Positions 34,991 to 45,699 are shown, numbered from the stretch's first letter. The stretch: 64,000 nucleotides of DNA from Pseudomonas cuatrocienegasensis (GCF_900110925.1 NZ_FOFP01000001.1:1-64000), one strand, 5' to 3'. Numbers and translations: made by a program. Notes: generated from the sequence alone by a model not told the origin.

Positions 34991-36037
34991 TCAGGCGGAC
35001 TGAGCATCAGCACTGGGCTCATCGACACTCACCACCTGGTTGCGGCCGTTGCGTTTGGCCGCATAGGTGCGCCTGTCGGCTGTACGCAGCAGATCGTCCA
35101 GGCTGGTGCCGTCATAGCCGAGGTTGGCCACACCTGCACTGAGGGACATCGCCACGCATTTTTCACCCAGTCGCAGGGGGCTGTCCTCTAGGCGCTGGCG
35201 TAGGTTTTCGGCAACTTCAATGGCCTGGGCAGGGGCGGTGTTGGGCAGCAGCACGGCAAACTCTTCGCCGCCCAGGCGGCAGAGCAGATCGGTAGTGCGC
35301 AGGCGTTCGCCCAGCACCTGAGCCAGGTGTTGCAGCGCCTGGTCACCGGCCTCGTGGCCATACTGGTCGTTGATCAGTTTGAAATGGTCGATGTCGATAA
35401 AGATCAGCGCCAGCGGCGCGGTATTTCGCTGGGCGTGAGCATGCTCGCGTTTGAACACTTCAGTCAGTTTCATGCGGTTGGCCAGGCCGGTAAGGCTGTC
35501 GGTGCTGGCCAGCTCCATTAGCCGCCGCTCGTTGTCCATGCGGCTGCGCTCGTAGATGTGCGAGAACAGCACCATCGCCAGGCTGGCCAGGACAACGTTG
35601 GACATGATCGAGAGATTGAGCAGGTGATTTTCGCCGGTAAAGCGGTAGTTGAACGCCAGCAGGCCAAGGGTAATGAACACAATGGCGACCCGCGAACCGG
35701 TACGCAGACCGAGCAGCAGGTAGCAGATGATGGGGATGGTCTGGATCCAGGCGAATATCGTGTAACTGGTCTTGGCCAGCAGCAACGCAATCATCATGAC
35801 GCAGAAGAACGGCAGCAGGTAGACCAGCGTCCAAAAGCGCAGATGGGGCGTGCGCTCAACGATGCGCAGCAGCGCCACCGAGAAGCAGGCATAAATGCCT
35901 TCAAGCGCGGACAGCACCCAGATGCCGTGAAACAGGTTGAGAATGCCGAAGAATATGCCACCGGCCAGAGTGGTCCAGAGCAGTGCCTTGAGCACCATGC
36001 GCTTGTGGCGTTCGTTGGTTTCCAGTTGAGCTGGCAT
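34991..36037 (-). CDS. Membrane-bound diguanylate cyclase (GGDEF domain)
   Basis: With the start at 36037 the protein has 348 residues. Five or six hydrophobic helices (about 20-170) form an N-terminal sensor region without a recognisable named domain. A linker leads to the GGDEF domain (about 180-335): STDSLTGLANRMKL, DIDHFKLINDQYGHEAGDQAL, then RTTD as the inhibitory I-site five residues before GGEEF, and a C-terminal TADRRTYAAKRNGRNQV. Both catalytic and product-inhibition sites are intact, so it should make c-di-GMP with feedback control. It stands alone, between a MITE and a hairpin element. Confidence 0.92.
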   Translation of the reverse strand: MPAQLETNERHKRMVLKALLWTTLAGGIFFGILNLFHGIWVLSALEGIYACFSVALLRIVERTPHLRFWTLVYLLPFFCVMMIALLLAKTSYTIFAWIQTIPIICYLLLGLRTGSRVAIVFITLGLLAFNYRFTGENHLLNLSIMSNVVLASLAMVLFSHIYERSRMDNERRLMELASTDSLTGLANRMKLTEVFKREHAHAQRNTAPLALIFIDIDHFKLINDQYGHEAGDQALQHLAQVLGERLRTTDLLCRLGGEEFAVLLPNTAPAQAIEVAENLRQRLEDSPLRLGEKCVAMSLSAGVANLGYDGTSLDDLLRTADRRTYAAKRNGRNQVVSVDEPSADAQSA

Positions 36038-36156
36038 ACCGCACCCTTTGAAAAAACTGCAGGTGAGGACAACAGACTGTCGAACCACACCGGACGTGGT
36101 GGCCATAAAGGCACATGGCTATTGTGCTTGTTCAGCAGGCCGACGCATAGAGCTTA

Positions 36157-36214
36157 GGGTCTGTTCCCGTTTCGTCGCTAGCTGCGTTGCCGCGAACGAA
36201 ACGGGAACAGACCC
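36157..36214. repeat. Long perfect hairpin, copy 1 of a shared-loop family
   Basis: GGGTCTGTTCCCGTTTCGT (36157-36175) pairs perfectly with 36196-36214 across a 20-base loop ending GCGTTGCCGCGA. It lies in the 315-base gap between the diguanylate cyclase and HIT genes; the rest of that gap holds nothing recognisable. A second hairpin at 47242-47301 has the same loop length, the same loop end and the same inner stem (GTTTCGT), but a different outer stem. Confidence 0.85.
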
Positions 36215-36352
36215 GAGACGACACCGGCGCACGATGATCATGGGTTGGCCGGCAAACCGTCAGGCGATAGCGCACACAGGCTTTTACCTGGCAGGGTAGA
36301 AGCCGGTATGGTTCGCATCAGACAAGCCTCATTCCATCAGCGGAGAACCCCG

Positions 36353-36790
36353 ATGAGCCTGTACGGTGATTACGATCCCCAAAACATCTTTGCCCTGATC
36401 ATCCGGGGCGATGCGCCTTGCTACAAAATCTACGAAGACGACAACGTGCTGGCCTTTCTCGATCTGTTTCCGCAGTCGTTTGGTCATACGCTGGTGATCC
36501 ACAAGCATGCTCAGGCGCGCAATATCCTCGAGATCGACACCGAGAGCCTGTGCCAGGTGATGGCGGTGGTGCAGCGCTTGACCGGCGTCCTGGTCGAGGA
36601 GCTGCAACCTGAAGGCGTGCAGGTCGCGCAGTTCAATGGCGCGCCCGCCGGGCAGACGGTGTTCCATCTGCACGTGCATATCGTGCCGCGGTTTGCCGAG
36701 CAGGGCCTGGGCGTGCATGCCAGCCAGAAAGCCGATCCAGCCGACCTCGAAGCGTTGCAGGCGCGCTTGCTCAAACGCTTACAGGCTTGA
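36353..36790 (+). CDS. HIT-family nucleotide hydrolase/transferase
   Basis: The 145-residue protein starts MSLYGDYDPQNIFALIIRGD, with GGAG upstream of the ATG at 36353. It has the histidine triad HLHVHIVPR at about residues 103-111 and the Hint-branch stretch AFLDLFPQSFGHTLVIHKHAQARNI. Hint-type proteins hydrolyse nucleoside phosphoramidates and lysyl-AMP in the cytoplasm. It may share a transcript with the small lipoprotein gene downstream, 58 bases away. Confidence 0.93.
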   Translation: MSLYGDYDPQNIFALIIRGDAPCYKIYEDDNVLAFLDLFPQSFGHTLVIHKHAQARNILEIDTESLCQVMAVVQRLTGVLVEELQPEGVQVAQFNGAPAGQTVFHLHVHIVPRFAEQGLGVHASQKADPADLEALQARLLKRLQA

Positions 36791-36848
36791 GCGAGCAGGC
36801 TTTAACCCACCTTAAATGCTGAATTCTTTGCGCCCATGGAGGGCTTTC

Positions 36849-37274
36849 ATGCGATTGATCCATGCCTTATGGCCCGTGCTGTTGTTGGCCGGTTGTTCTT
36901 CGTTCAAGGCTGATCCCGAGGCCATCACCCAGGTGCCGGCCGATCGCGTGCTGGCTTACCAGGCGCCGGTGGCCGGTGGTGGCCAGGTGGTGGTCAACCG
37001 CGATCTGGGTATGCTCGGCGGTGGCTGCTATGTCGCCGTGCTGGTCGACCGTCAGGTCGCTGCGCGCATCGGCATCGGCGAAGAAGTGACTCTGCAAGTG
37101 CCGGCGGGCAAGCGGGTCGTCGGGATCGGCGTCGATGAAGCCGATGACACGCTCTGCGGTAAAGGCCGCCTGCGCAAGGAAATCGCCGTGCCGATCGTGT
37201 CCGGCCAGACCCAGCACGTGCGCATCGTCAGCCAGTCCCAGGGCGGCTTCAATCTGCGCCTCGAAGCCCCGTAA
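36849..37274 (+). CDS. Small outer membrane lipoprotein, possible 3-isopropylmalate dehydratase-named family
   Basis: The start at 36849 (GGAGGG upstream) gives 141 residues with a lipoprotein signal MRLIHALWPVLLLAGC and Cys at residue 16; Ser follows, so outer membrane sorting is expected. The mature part has a beta-rich pattern with a conserved-looking GGGCYVAVLVDRQVAARIGIGEEVTLQVPAG and two cysteines (GGGCY and DTLCG) that could form a disulfide. Similar small proteins in pseudomonads carry unreliable database names; the function is unknown. Confidence 0.75.
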   Translation: MRLIHALWPVLLLAGCSSFKADPEAITQVPADRVLAYQAPVAGGGQVVVNRDLGMLGGGCYVAVLVDRQVAARIGIGEEVTLQVPAGKRVVGIGVDEADDTLCGKGRLRKEIAVPIVSGQTQHVRIVSQSQGGFNLRLEAP

Positions 37275-37370
37275 AAACCGCCCCCTCATGTTCTGCAACG
37301 CTTGAGGGGGAACACCTGCCGCGTTACCCCGTCTGAACCTGCACACCCCTGTGCGTGCCTGGAGAGACGG

Positions 37371-38138
37371 ATGAAATTGCAGAACAAGGTGGCGTTGGTC
37401 ACCGGTGGAACCCAAGGCATTGGACGCGGCATTGCGCTGCGTCTGGCCGACGAAGGCGCTGATGTCGTCATCAATGGCCGTGGTGAAGACGATGACAGCC
37501 GCGAGACGCTGAAACAGTTACTGGCGCAGGGGCGGCGCGCCTGTTTTATCGCCGCAGACCTGGCCCACGTAGCAGACTGCCAACGCCTGGTAGCAGAGAC
37601 CATCGCGCAGATGGGCACGCTGGACATACTGGTCAATAACGCTGGGGTGCAGCAGCACGCCGCCTTTCTCGACGCAGAACAAGCCGATTACGACCGGGTG
37701 CTGGCGGTCAACTTGCGGGCGCCGTTTTTCGTCTCCCAGGCATTCGCCCGTTACCGGGTGGAGCAGGGTGGTGGCGGTTGCGTGATCAATAACAGCTCGG
37801 TACACGAGGAGCTGCCATTCCCCAATTTCAGCAGTTACTGCGCCAGCAAGGGCGGGCTGAAGATGCTCGCCCGCAACCTGGCGCTGGAGCTTGCGCCCCA
37901 TGGTATCCGGGTCAACAACGTGGCGCCGGGGGCCATCGAGACGCCGATCAACCAGGCCCTGATGAACCGCCCCGAAACCCTGGCGCGACTGCTTGAGAAC
38001 ATCCCCGCCGGACGCTTGGGCCAGCCGCGCGATGTGGCTGGCGCCGTGGCCTTTCTGGCTTCGGCGGATGCCGAGTACATCACCGGTACCACGCTGGTCG
38101 TCGATGGAGGCCTGTTATGGCAGTACAGCGAACAATAA
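37371..38138 (+). CDS. SDR-family dehydrogenase, glucose-1-dehydrogenase-like
   Basis: GGAGAG precedes the ATG at 37371, giving 255 residues. Motifs are TGGTQGIGRGIAL, NNAGVQQHAAF, INNSSVHEELPFPNFSSYCASKGGLKM (Ser and Tyr-x3-Lys), and PRDVAGAVAFLASADAEYITGTTLVVDGGLLW. The HEELPFP segment is typical of proteins annotated as glucose 1-dehydrogenase. The end overlaps the trehalase start by 22 bases, so the two are cotranscribed. Trehalase yields glucose, which would be a sensible substrate for this enzyme (inference). Confidence 0.88.
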   Translation: MKLQNKVALVTGGTQGIGRGIALRLADEGADVVINGRGEDDDSRETLKQLLAQGRRACFIAADLAHVADCQRLVAETIAQMGTLDILVNNAGVQQHAAFLDAEQADYDRVLAVNLRAPFFVSQAFARYRVEQGGGGCVINNSSVHEELPFPNFSSYCASKGGLKMLARNLALELAPHGIRVNNVAPGAIETPINQALMNRPETLARLLENIPAGRLGQPRDVAGAVAFLASADAEYITGTTLVVDGGLLWQYSEQ

Positions 38139-39769
38139 ACGCCGAGACCCTGGTTGATCCCTTTAGCGATGCGTTGGCCGATGTCTGTCCGGCTGACACC
38201 CTGTCGCCAGCCGAGCGTTATCAGGAGCTGTTCGTTGCGGTGCAGACCCAGCGCGTTTTTGCCGACAGCAAAACCTTCGTTGACTGCGCCCCGCGCCAGT
38301 ACCCCGAGCACATTCTGCAGGCTTACCGGGCCGAGCATCATGGGCCGGACTTCGACCTGGCGGCGTTCGTCGATGCGCACTTCAGTGTGTTCAGTTTCGC
38401 CGAGCGTGATTTTGATGCCGACCGCAGCGCCAGCCTCTGCGCGCACATCGACCGCCTCTGGCCGGTGCTGACCCGCCACCCCTGCGAGCACCCGCAGCGT
38501 TCCTCGCTGTTGCCGCTACCGTTCGACTACGTAGTGCCGGGCGGGCGCTTTACCGAGCTGTATTACTGGGACTCGTACTTCACCATGCTGGGCCTGGACG
38601 CCAGTGGCCAGTGCGAGCTGATGCGCCACATGGCCGATAATTTCGCCTACCTGATCGACACCTACGGGCATGTCCCCAATGGCAGCCGCACCTACTACCT
38701 GAGCCGCTCGCAGCCACCGGTATTCGCCTTGATGACCGACCTGTTCGAGGAGTGCGGGGTGCGCCGCGCCAGCGATTACCTGCCGCAGTTGCGTAAGGAA
38801 CACGCGTTCTGGATGGACGGCGCAGATCATCTACCTGCCGGAGAAACTCATCGCCGTTGCGTGCGCCTGCCGTGCGGCAGCGTGCTCAATCGCTACTGGG
38901 ACGACCGCGATACGCCGCGTGACGAAGCCTACCTCGAAGATGTGGAAACGGCCCATGCCTGCGCGCGGCCGCCGCACCATGTCTACCGCGACCTGCGTGC
39001 CGGTTGCGAATCCGGCTGGGACTTCAGCTCGCGTTGGCTGGATGATCCTCAGCAGCTGTCGAGCATCCGCACCACTCGCATCCTGCCGGTCGACCTCAAC
39101 AGCTTTTTATACAAGCTGGAGCGGCAGATCGCCCGGCTCAGCGCGATCCGCGACGACCCGCAGTCGGCCGAAGCTTTCGACGCCCTGGCCGATGCCCGGC
39201 GCGTCGCCATCGACCGTTATCTGTGGAGCGCTGAGGCGGGTACCTACCTGGATTACGACTGGCAGCGCGCCAGCCCGCGTACCGCGCTGACCGCTGCCAT
39301 GCTCACGCCGCTGTTCGTCGGCTTGGCCAGCCCGACCCAGGCCGACGGCGTGGCGACGGCGGTCAGCGAGCACTTGCTGATGCCCGGTGGCCTGGCGACC
39401 ACCACCGTGGACGTCAGCGCGCAGCAATGGGACAAACCCAACGGCTGGGCGCCGTTGCAATGGATCGCCATCCGCGGCCTGCAGCATTACGGCCATGCGC
39501 AACTGGCTGAGGAGATCGAGCAGCGTTGGTTGTCCATCGTCGCCGAGCGCTTCGAGCAGGGCAGCAAGCTGGTCGAGAAGTATGTGCTGCAGGCGGGTGC
39601 CGAGCCTGCTGACGGGGGTGAGTACCCGCTGCAGGACGGCTTTGGCTGGACCAACGGGGTGACCCGACAACTCCTGCGCGAAGATCCCAAGCACCAGGCC
39701 AACCGTTGCCGGGCGGGCACTTGCAGCGTGCACGAGCAGCGCGTGGACGTTCAGCCTTCAGGCACATAA
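38117..39769 (+). CDS. treF: Cytoplasmic trehalase (GH37)
   Basis: This 550-residue alpha,alpha-trehalase has no signal peptide, so it is TreF-like rather than periplasmic TreA. Family signatures are both present: PGGRFTELYYWDSYF at about 146-160 and QWDKPNGWAPLQW at about 439-451. The catalytic Asp is D302 in ESGWDFSSRW and the catalytic Glu is E502 in GGEYPLQDGFGWTNGV. It hydrolyses trehalose to two glucose units. The gene overlaps the preceding SDR gene, and a hairpin terminator follows within ten bases. The GGAGG in the SDR coding sequence serves as its RBS. Confidence 0.93.
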   Translation: MAVQRTINAETLVDPFSDALADVCPADTLSPAERYQELFVAVQTQRVFADSKTFVDCAPRQYPEHILQAYRAEHHGPDFDLAAFVDAHFSVFSFAERDFDADRSASLCAHIDRLWPVLTRHPCEHPQRSSLLPLPFDYVVPGGRFTELYYWDSYFTMLGLDASGQCELMRHMADNFAYLIDTYGHVPNGSRTYYLSRSQPPVFALMTDLFEECGVRRASDYLPQLRKEHAFWMDGADHLPAGETHRRCVRLPCGSVLNRYWDDRDTPRDEAYLEDVETAHACARPPHHVYRDLRAGCESGWDFSSRWLDDPQQLSSIRTTRILPVDLNSFLYKLERQIARLSAIRDDPQSAEAFDALADARRVAIDRYLWSAEAGTYLDYDWQRASPRTALTAAMLTPLFVGLASPTQADGVATAVSEHLLMPGGLATTTVDVSAQQWDKPNGWAPLQWIAIRGLQHYGHAQLAEEIEQRWLSIVAERFEQGSKLVEKYVLQAGAEPADGGEYPLQDGFGWTNGVTRQLLREDPKHQANRCRAGTCSVHEQRVDVQPSGT

Positions 39770-39773
39770 AGCC

Positions 39774-39807
39774 AAACGCCGCCTGCGTAGGAGCAAGGCG
39801 GCGTTTT
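39774..39807 (+). terminator. Intrinsic terminator after the trehalase gene
   Basis: AAACGCCGCC (39774-39783) pairs with GGCGGCGTTT (39797-39806) across a 13-base loop and ends in TTTT. It begins five bases after the trehalase stop. Confidence 0.75.
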
Positions 39808-39981
39808 ACGCCAGCGCGGTCGAGGCCGTCGTGCGCAATGATCGGGACCATCAACGGCCCCATGGGAACACGCTAATTCCCGGCTGTCGCTTCGCGCGGC
39901 CCAGGCTACAACACTGAAGGCTATCGAGCTGTGTGTAGGAGGGGCTTTAGCCGCGAGCGTTTCTTACGCATGGGGCTGTAC

Positions 39982-41178
39982 TCAGGTGTTTGCCTGCGCG
40001 TTGGCTTGTTGCACCTGCCAGGCCCAGGCAAACGCCAGCAAGCCGGCCAGGGCGGTGGCGGCGCCGATATAGCCGGTGATGGTCCAGCCGAAGCCGGCGC
40101 TGATCGCCAGGCCGCCCAACCATGGGCCTAGGGCATTGGCGATATTGAAGGCCGCATGGTTGGAGGCGGCGGCCAGGGTTTGCGCGCCTTGCGCCACGTC
40201 CATCAGGTGGGTCTGCAGCGCCGGGGCCAGGGCGACCATGGTGCCAACCATGAAAATCGCCGGCAGCAGGGTCCACAGGGAGTCGGCAGCCAGGGGGAAC
40301 AGGCCCAGCACCAGGGCGCTCCACAGGAGAATCCAGGCCACCGCTTTGAAGCGCAGGCGGTCGAACAGCCAGCCGCCCGCGAGGTTACCGAGGATGCCGC
40401 CCAGGCCGAAGATCGCCAGGGCCACCGGAATCCAGCCGGGGTCGACGCGGGTGACTTGCAACAAGGTCGGCGCCATGTAGCTGAACACGCAGAACATGCC
40501 GGCAAAGCCTATCGAGCCGATCAGCAGCGCCAGCCACACCGGCGCGCGGTTGAAGGCGCGTAACTCGCCCAGCGGGCTGCTGCGCACCTCGCTGCGGTCG
40601 AGCGGCAGGAAGATCGCCACCATGGCCACGGTGCACAGGGCAATCAGGCCCACCAGGGCGAAGGCGTAGCGCCAGCTCAACGTCTGGCCGAGCCAGGTGG
40701 CCACCGGGTTACCGATCAGAATGGCGATCGACAACCCCATCAGCACCCGGCTGACGGCCTTGGCGCGCTTGTGTGGCGGGGCCATGGACGCCGCCACCAG
40801 CATGGCGACGCCAAAATAGGCGCCGTGGGGCAGGCCGGCGAGAAAGCGAAACAGCATCAGCCAGGGATAGTCGGACGCCAGGGCGCTGGCCACGTTGCCC
40901 AGAGCGAAGGTGCCCATCAGCATCAGCAGTAAAGGGCGTCGGCGCAGGCGAGCACCGAGCATGGCCAGAATCGGCGCGCCGACCACCACGCCGATGGCGT
41001 AGGCACTGATCACATGACCGACCTGGGGTTCGCTGATGCCCAGGTCGCGCGCCACTTCGGGCATCAGGCCCATGATGGCAAACTCGCCGGTGCCGATGGC
41101 GAAGCCGCCGAGGGCCAGAGCCAGTTCGATCAGCAGGATCGCCCGCGGCGTCAATCGGGGGCTGGTTGCAGCAGTCAT
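39982..41178 (-). CDS. MFS transporter, DHA1 family (AraJ/sugar-efflux-like)
   Basis: This 398-residue inner membrane protein has twelve predicted helices. It includes LALGGFAIGTGEFAIMGLMPEVARDLGIS, the family motif A region GAPILAMLGARLRRRPLLLMLMG, and the motif C-like LIGNPVATWLGQTLSWRYAFALVG. These are typical of the AraJ/YdhP proton-drug or sugar antiporters. It is followed by no clear partner. The gene ends convergently with the trehalase, separated by about 200 bases that hold the terminator and nothing else I can identify. Confidence 0.9.
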   Translation of the reverse strand: MTAATSPRLTPRAILLIELALALGGFAIGTGEFAIMGLMPEVARDLGISEPQVGHVISAYAIGVVVGAPILAMLGARLRRRPLLLMLMGTFALGNVASALASDYPWLMLFRFLAGLPHGAYFGVAMLVAASMAPPHKRAKAVSRVLMGLSIAILIGNPVATWLGQTLSWRYAFALVGLIALCTVAMVAIFLPLDRSEVRSSPLGELRAFNRAPVWLALLIGSIGFAGMFCVFSYMAPTLLQVTRVDPGWIPVALAIFGLGGILGNLAGGWLFDRLRFKAVAWILLWSALVLGLFPLAADSLWTLLPAIFMVGTMVALAPALQTHLMDVAQGAQTLAAASNHAAFNIANALGPWLGGLAISAGFGWTITGYIGAATALAGLLAFAWAWQVQQANAQANT

Positions 41179-41255
41179 CAGAGGCTCTCGGTGCGGCGAA
41201 GAAAGCCGCCGATTATCCCCCTTTCACAGGTCGGCGGGAAACCCGGTAGTCAGGT

Positions 41256-42002
41256 TTAGCGATAGCGCGCGAGTATTTCTTCGAATTCGCCGTCCTGGCT
41301 CATCTGCACCAACGCGCGCAGCAAGCGCATGGTTGGCACATCCGGCTCGTCACGCACGATGCAGGCCACCAGATCGGAAGCCAGCGCTTTGACTGGGTAG
41401 AGTTGCTGCGTAGGTGACTGGTGGCGATTGAACCAGGCCAACGTCATTGAGTTGCTGATGCCATAGCGTTGGCGTCCGGCCTTCAGCTTTTCCAGCACCA
41501 GCTCCTGGCTGCGGGCGTCTTCACGGCGCAACTGGCCACTGCTGAACAGTGCTTCGAGGGTCGGGTAGGTAAAGCCCAGTACGGTGCCGATGGTTTCGCC
41601 GTGCAACTGCGTTGGCTCCACAGCAACTGGCTGGTGCGCGACCAGCAGGTCGTGCTGAACCATAAAGGGCACGCTCCAGATGTACTGATGATGGGACTCG
41701 GTCAGCCAGGCCGGGTTGACGTAGCAACGCACGTCGATTTCACCGCGCACCAGCATCTGCTGCACGCGCAGGCGCGGAAGCACCAACAGCTCCGCCTGGC
41801 GCCCGACCTTTTGGGCAAGGCGCAGCTGCAGGTCGTAGAGGATGCCGGCAGTCGCTTGACCCTCGACGATTTGCATCATCGGCATGGCCCAGCTATCGCT
41901 GACGGAAAAACGCAGCGGTCGTTGTTCGTCAGCTGTTGCCTTGCCCACCAGAAGCAGGCAGGCAAAAACCAGGGAGTACCAGGTGAGGGGGCGTCGGGGC
42001 AT
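41256..42002 (-). CDS. Periplasmic solute-binding protein (SBP_bac_3-like)
   Basis: I use the ATG at 42002, which gives a compact signal peptide (MPRRPLTWYSLVFACLLLVG ending KATA); a GTG at 42035 would add 11 residues. The mature domain resembles the family 3 polar amino acid binding fold (LRFSVSDSWAMPMMQIVEGQATAGILYDLQLRLAQKVGR, VRCYVNPAWLTESHHQYIWSVPF, FEEILARYR). No permease or ATPase is nearby, so it may be an orphan receptor rather than part of an importer. It follows the dialkylglycine decarboxylase gene by 75 bases on the same strand. Confidence 0.8.
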   Translation of the reverse strand: MPRRPLTWYSLVFACLLLVGKATADEQRPLRFSVSDSWAMPMMQIVEGQATAGILYDLQLRLAQKVGRQAELLVLPRLRVQQMLVRGEIDVRCYVNPAWLTESHHQYIWSVPFMVQHDLLVAHQPVAVEPTQLHGETIGTVLGFTYPTLEALFSSGQLRREDARSQELVLEKLKAGRQRYGISNSMTLAWFNRHQSPTQQLYPVKALASDLVACIVRDEPDVPTMRLLRALVQMSQDGEFEEILARYR

Positions 42003-42077
42003 GCCGGCTGCTCGCAAAGATCGCGCAGCCGACACTTAACCAGAAAGCCTGCGCGCTGGGTATCACCGTGCGCGTGT

Positions 42078-43466
<1,389 letters not shown>

Positions 43467-43495
43467 TTATATGAGTTATCAGGAGTGCTTATAGC

Positions 43496-44350
43496 GTGGG
43501 CCTGTCTCTGGATATCGATCTGTTGCGCAGTTTCGTGATGGTCGCGCAAACCCGCGCCTTGAGCCGCGCCGCTGCGCATATCGGGCGCACTCAGTCGGCC
43601 TTGAGCATGCAGATGCAGCGCCTTGAGCAGGTGCTCGACCAGCCGCTGCTGCAACGCACCGGTCGCGGTGTATTGCTCACCCCTCAGGGCGAACGCCTGC
43701 TGGTGCATGCCCAGCGCATCTTGCGCTGTCACGACGAGGCCCTGGCTGATCTCACGGGCAAGGGCCTGAGCGGCACCATCCGCTTCGGCTGCCCGGACGA
43801 TTACGCCGCGGTGTTCCTGCCGCACTTGCTGCGCGGTTTCGCCCGCGAGCATCCGCAGGTGCTGGTGGAGGTGATCTGTGCACCCACTCCGCGCCTGCTT
43901 GAGCAGATCGAGGGGCATGCCGTGGACCTGGCGCTGATTTCCCTGGCCGACGCCGATGCCACGGACGTGATCCGCCGTGAACCGCTGGTCTGGGTCGGCT
44001 GCTCCGGCACTGATGCCGCGGCCTTTGAGCCTCTGCCTCTGGCGCTTTCGCACCTGGACACGCTTGACCACGTGGCGGCGCGGCAGTCGCTCGACAGCGT
44101 CGGCCGTGCCTATCGCGTGGCCTATGCCAGCAGCAGCCTCGCTGGCTTGACCGCGCTGGTACGCTCCGGCCAGGCAATTGCGGTGTTGACCCAGACTGCG
44201 GTACCGGCCGACCTGCAAATAGTGCCGGCCAGCGCCGGCTTACCGCCGCTACCGGCCGTGGGCATCAGCCTGCGCTTTGACCGGGAGCAGCCGAGTAGCC
44301 TGGTGGCGGCGTTCGCCCTGCATATTCGCCAGCAATTGCCAGCGCTGTAG
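43496..44350 (+). CDS. dgdR: LysR-type regulator, probable DgdR
   Basis: A GTG start with AGGAG nine bases upstream gives 284 residues. The HTH is TRALSRAAAHIGRTQSALSMQMQRLEQVLDQPLLQRTGRGVLLTPQG, and the effector domain carries SGTIRFGCPDDYAAVFLPHLLRGFAREHPQVLVEVICAPTPRLL. The divergent position next to dgdA, 104 bases between starts, matches the arrangement in B. cepacia, where DgdR represses dgdA and is released by 2-methylalanine. The gene symbol rests on this context rather than on sequence memory. Confidence 0.8.
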   Translation: MGLSLDIDLLRSFVMVAQTRALSRAAAHIGRTQSALSMQMQRLEQVLDQPLLQRTGRGVLLTPQGERLLVHAQRILRCHDEALADLTGKGLSGTIRFGCPDDYAAVFLPHLLRGFAREHPQVLVEVICAPTPRLLEQIEGHAVDLALISLADADATDVIRREPLVWVGCSGTDAAAFEPLPLALSHLDTLDHVAARQSLDSVGRAYRVAYASSSLAGLTALVRSGQAIAVLTQTAVPADLQIVPASAGLPPLPAVGISLRFDREQPSSLVAAFALHIRQQLPAL

Positions 44351-44507
44351 CGTCTCCGAGCGGCATGGGCGAAAGGGTTTGGTTATGGCACACTCTGCTG
44401 CTTAAGAGGGATGTGCTCCTGCCTGGCGCCTGTGTCCCATCTGCTCCCGGACAGGCTGCCCGCGCCGCCCGGATAACTGTCTGCCCGTGTGGCATAGAAC
44501 AAGAGGA

Positions 44508-45635
44508 ATGACCGTGCACAACGTCGTCATCAGTGGCACCGGCCTGTACACCCCGGCCAACAGCATTTCCAACGATGAGCTGGTGGCGTCCTTCAATGCC
44601 TACGTGCAGCAGTTCAATGCCGAGAACGCCAGCGCCATCGAGCGTGGCGAGGTCGACGCGCTGACCGAGTCGAGCAGTGCCTTTATCGAAAAGGCTTCGG
44701 GTATCAAGAGCCGCTTCGTTATCGACAAGGCTGGCATCCTCGACCCGGCACGCATGGTTCCGCGTATCCCCGAGCGCAGCAACGAGCAGTGGGGCATCCT
44801 TTGCGAGATGGCCATTGGCGCGGCCCAGGATGCCCTGGCGCGAGCCGGCAAGACCGCCGCCGACATTGATGGGGTGATTGTCGCCTGCTCCAACCTGCAG
44901 CGCGCCTACCCGGCGGTGGCCATTGAAGTACAGGCCGCACTTGGCATCCAGGGCTTTGGCTACGACATGAACGTCGCCTGTTCTTCGGCAACCTTCGGTA
45001 TCCAGGCTGCGGTCAACAGCGTGCAGCTCGGTCAGGCGCGGGCGATCCTGATGGTCAACCCGGAGATCTGCACCGGCCACCTGAACTTCCGTGACCGCGA
45101 CAGCCACTTTATCTTCGGCGATGCCTGCACCGCCGTGATCATCGAGCGTGCCGACCAGGCCACCTCGGCGCAGCAGTTCGACGTGCTCGGCACCAAGCTG
45201 CTGACCCAGTTCAGCAACACCATCCGCAACAACTTCGGTTTCCTCAACCGCGCGGCGGAAGAGGGGATCGGCACCCGCGACAAGCTGTTCGTGCAGGAAG
45301 GTCGCAAGGTATTCAAGGACGTCTGTCCGATGGTTGCCGAACTGATTGCCGCGCACCTGCAGGAAAACGGCCTGGAAGTCGCCCAGGTCAAACGCTTCTG
45401 GCTGCACCAGGCCAACCTCAACATGAACCTGCTGATCGCCCGCAAACTGCTGGGCCGTGACGCCGAGCCCCATGAAGCGCCGGTGATCCTCGATACCTAC
45501 GCCAACACCAGTTCGGCGGGTTCGGTGATTGCCCTGCACAAGAACCACGAAGACCTGCCCAGTGGCAGCATCGGCGTGCTGAGTTCCTTCGGTGCGGGTT
45601 ATTCGATTGGCAGCGTGATCCTGCGCAAACGCTGA
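44508..45635 (+). CDS. Beta-ketoacyl-ACP synthase III-like condensing enzyme (PA3286 type)
   Basis: This 375-residue protein is longer than housekeeping FabH (about 317-330). The thiolase-fold triad is present: Cys in NVACSSATFG, His in FWLHQANLNMNL, Asn in DTYANTSSAGS. It resembles the P. aeruginosa PA3286 enzyme, which condenses octanoyl-CoA from beta-oxidation with malonyl-ACP, and the following ECF sigma gene matches that neighbourhood. The ATG at 44508 is very close to GAGG; a GTG at 44514 (MHNVVISGTGLYTP) has better spacing. Confidence 0.85.
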   Translation: MTVHNVVISGTGLYTPANSISNDELVASFNAYVQQFNAENASAIERGEVDALTESSSAFIEKASGIKSRFVIDKAGILDPARMVPRIPERSNEQWGILCEMAIGAAQDALARAGKTAADIDGVIVACSNLQRAYPAVAIEVQAALGIQGFGYDMNVACSSATFGIQAAVNSVQLGQARAILMVNPEICTGHLNFRDRDSHFIFGDACTAVIIERADQATSAQQFDVLGTKLLTQFSNTIRNNFGFLNRAAEEGIGTRDKLFVQEGRKVFKDVCPMVAELIAAHLQENGLEVAQVKRFWLHQANLNMNLLIARKLLGRDAEPHEAPVILDTYANTSSAGSVIALHKNHEDLPSGSIGVLSSFGAGYSIGSVILRKR

Positions 45636-45642
45636 GATCGCT

Positions 45643-45699
45643 GTAGGGTGCGCCGTGCGTACCTGTTGATGCGGCTGTGGTGCGCATAGCGCACCCTAC
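45643..45699. repeat. Inverted repeat between the KAS III and ECF sigma genes
   Basis: GTAGGGTGCGC (45643-45653) pairs perfectly with GCGCACCCTAC (45689-45699) across a 35-base loop. The right arm ends ten bases before the sigma start codon, so it could affect sigma translation or end KAS III transcription; the GTAGGGTGCG core is a common Pseudomonas extragenic palindrome. Confidence 0.6.

Noticed and set aside
35558..36157. 199-codon plus-strand frame opposite the diguanylate cyclase
   Set aside because: GGEEF and I-site motifs on the minus strand define the gene; the plus frame is Gln/His-rich noise.
44265..45548. 427-codon frame opposite the KAS III gene
   Set aside because: The opposite strand carries the KAS III triad and conserved motifs; the frame has no family match that I can see.
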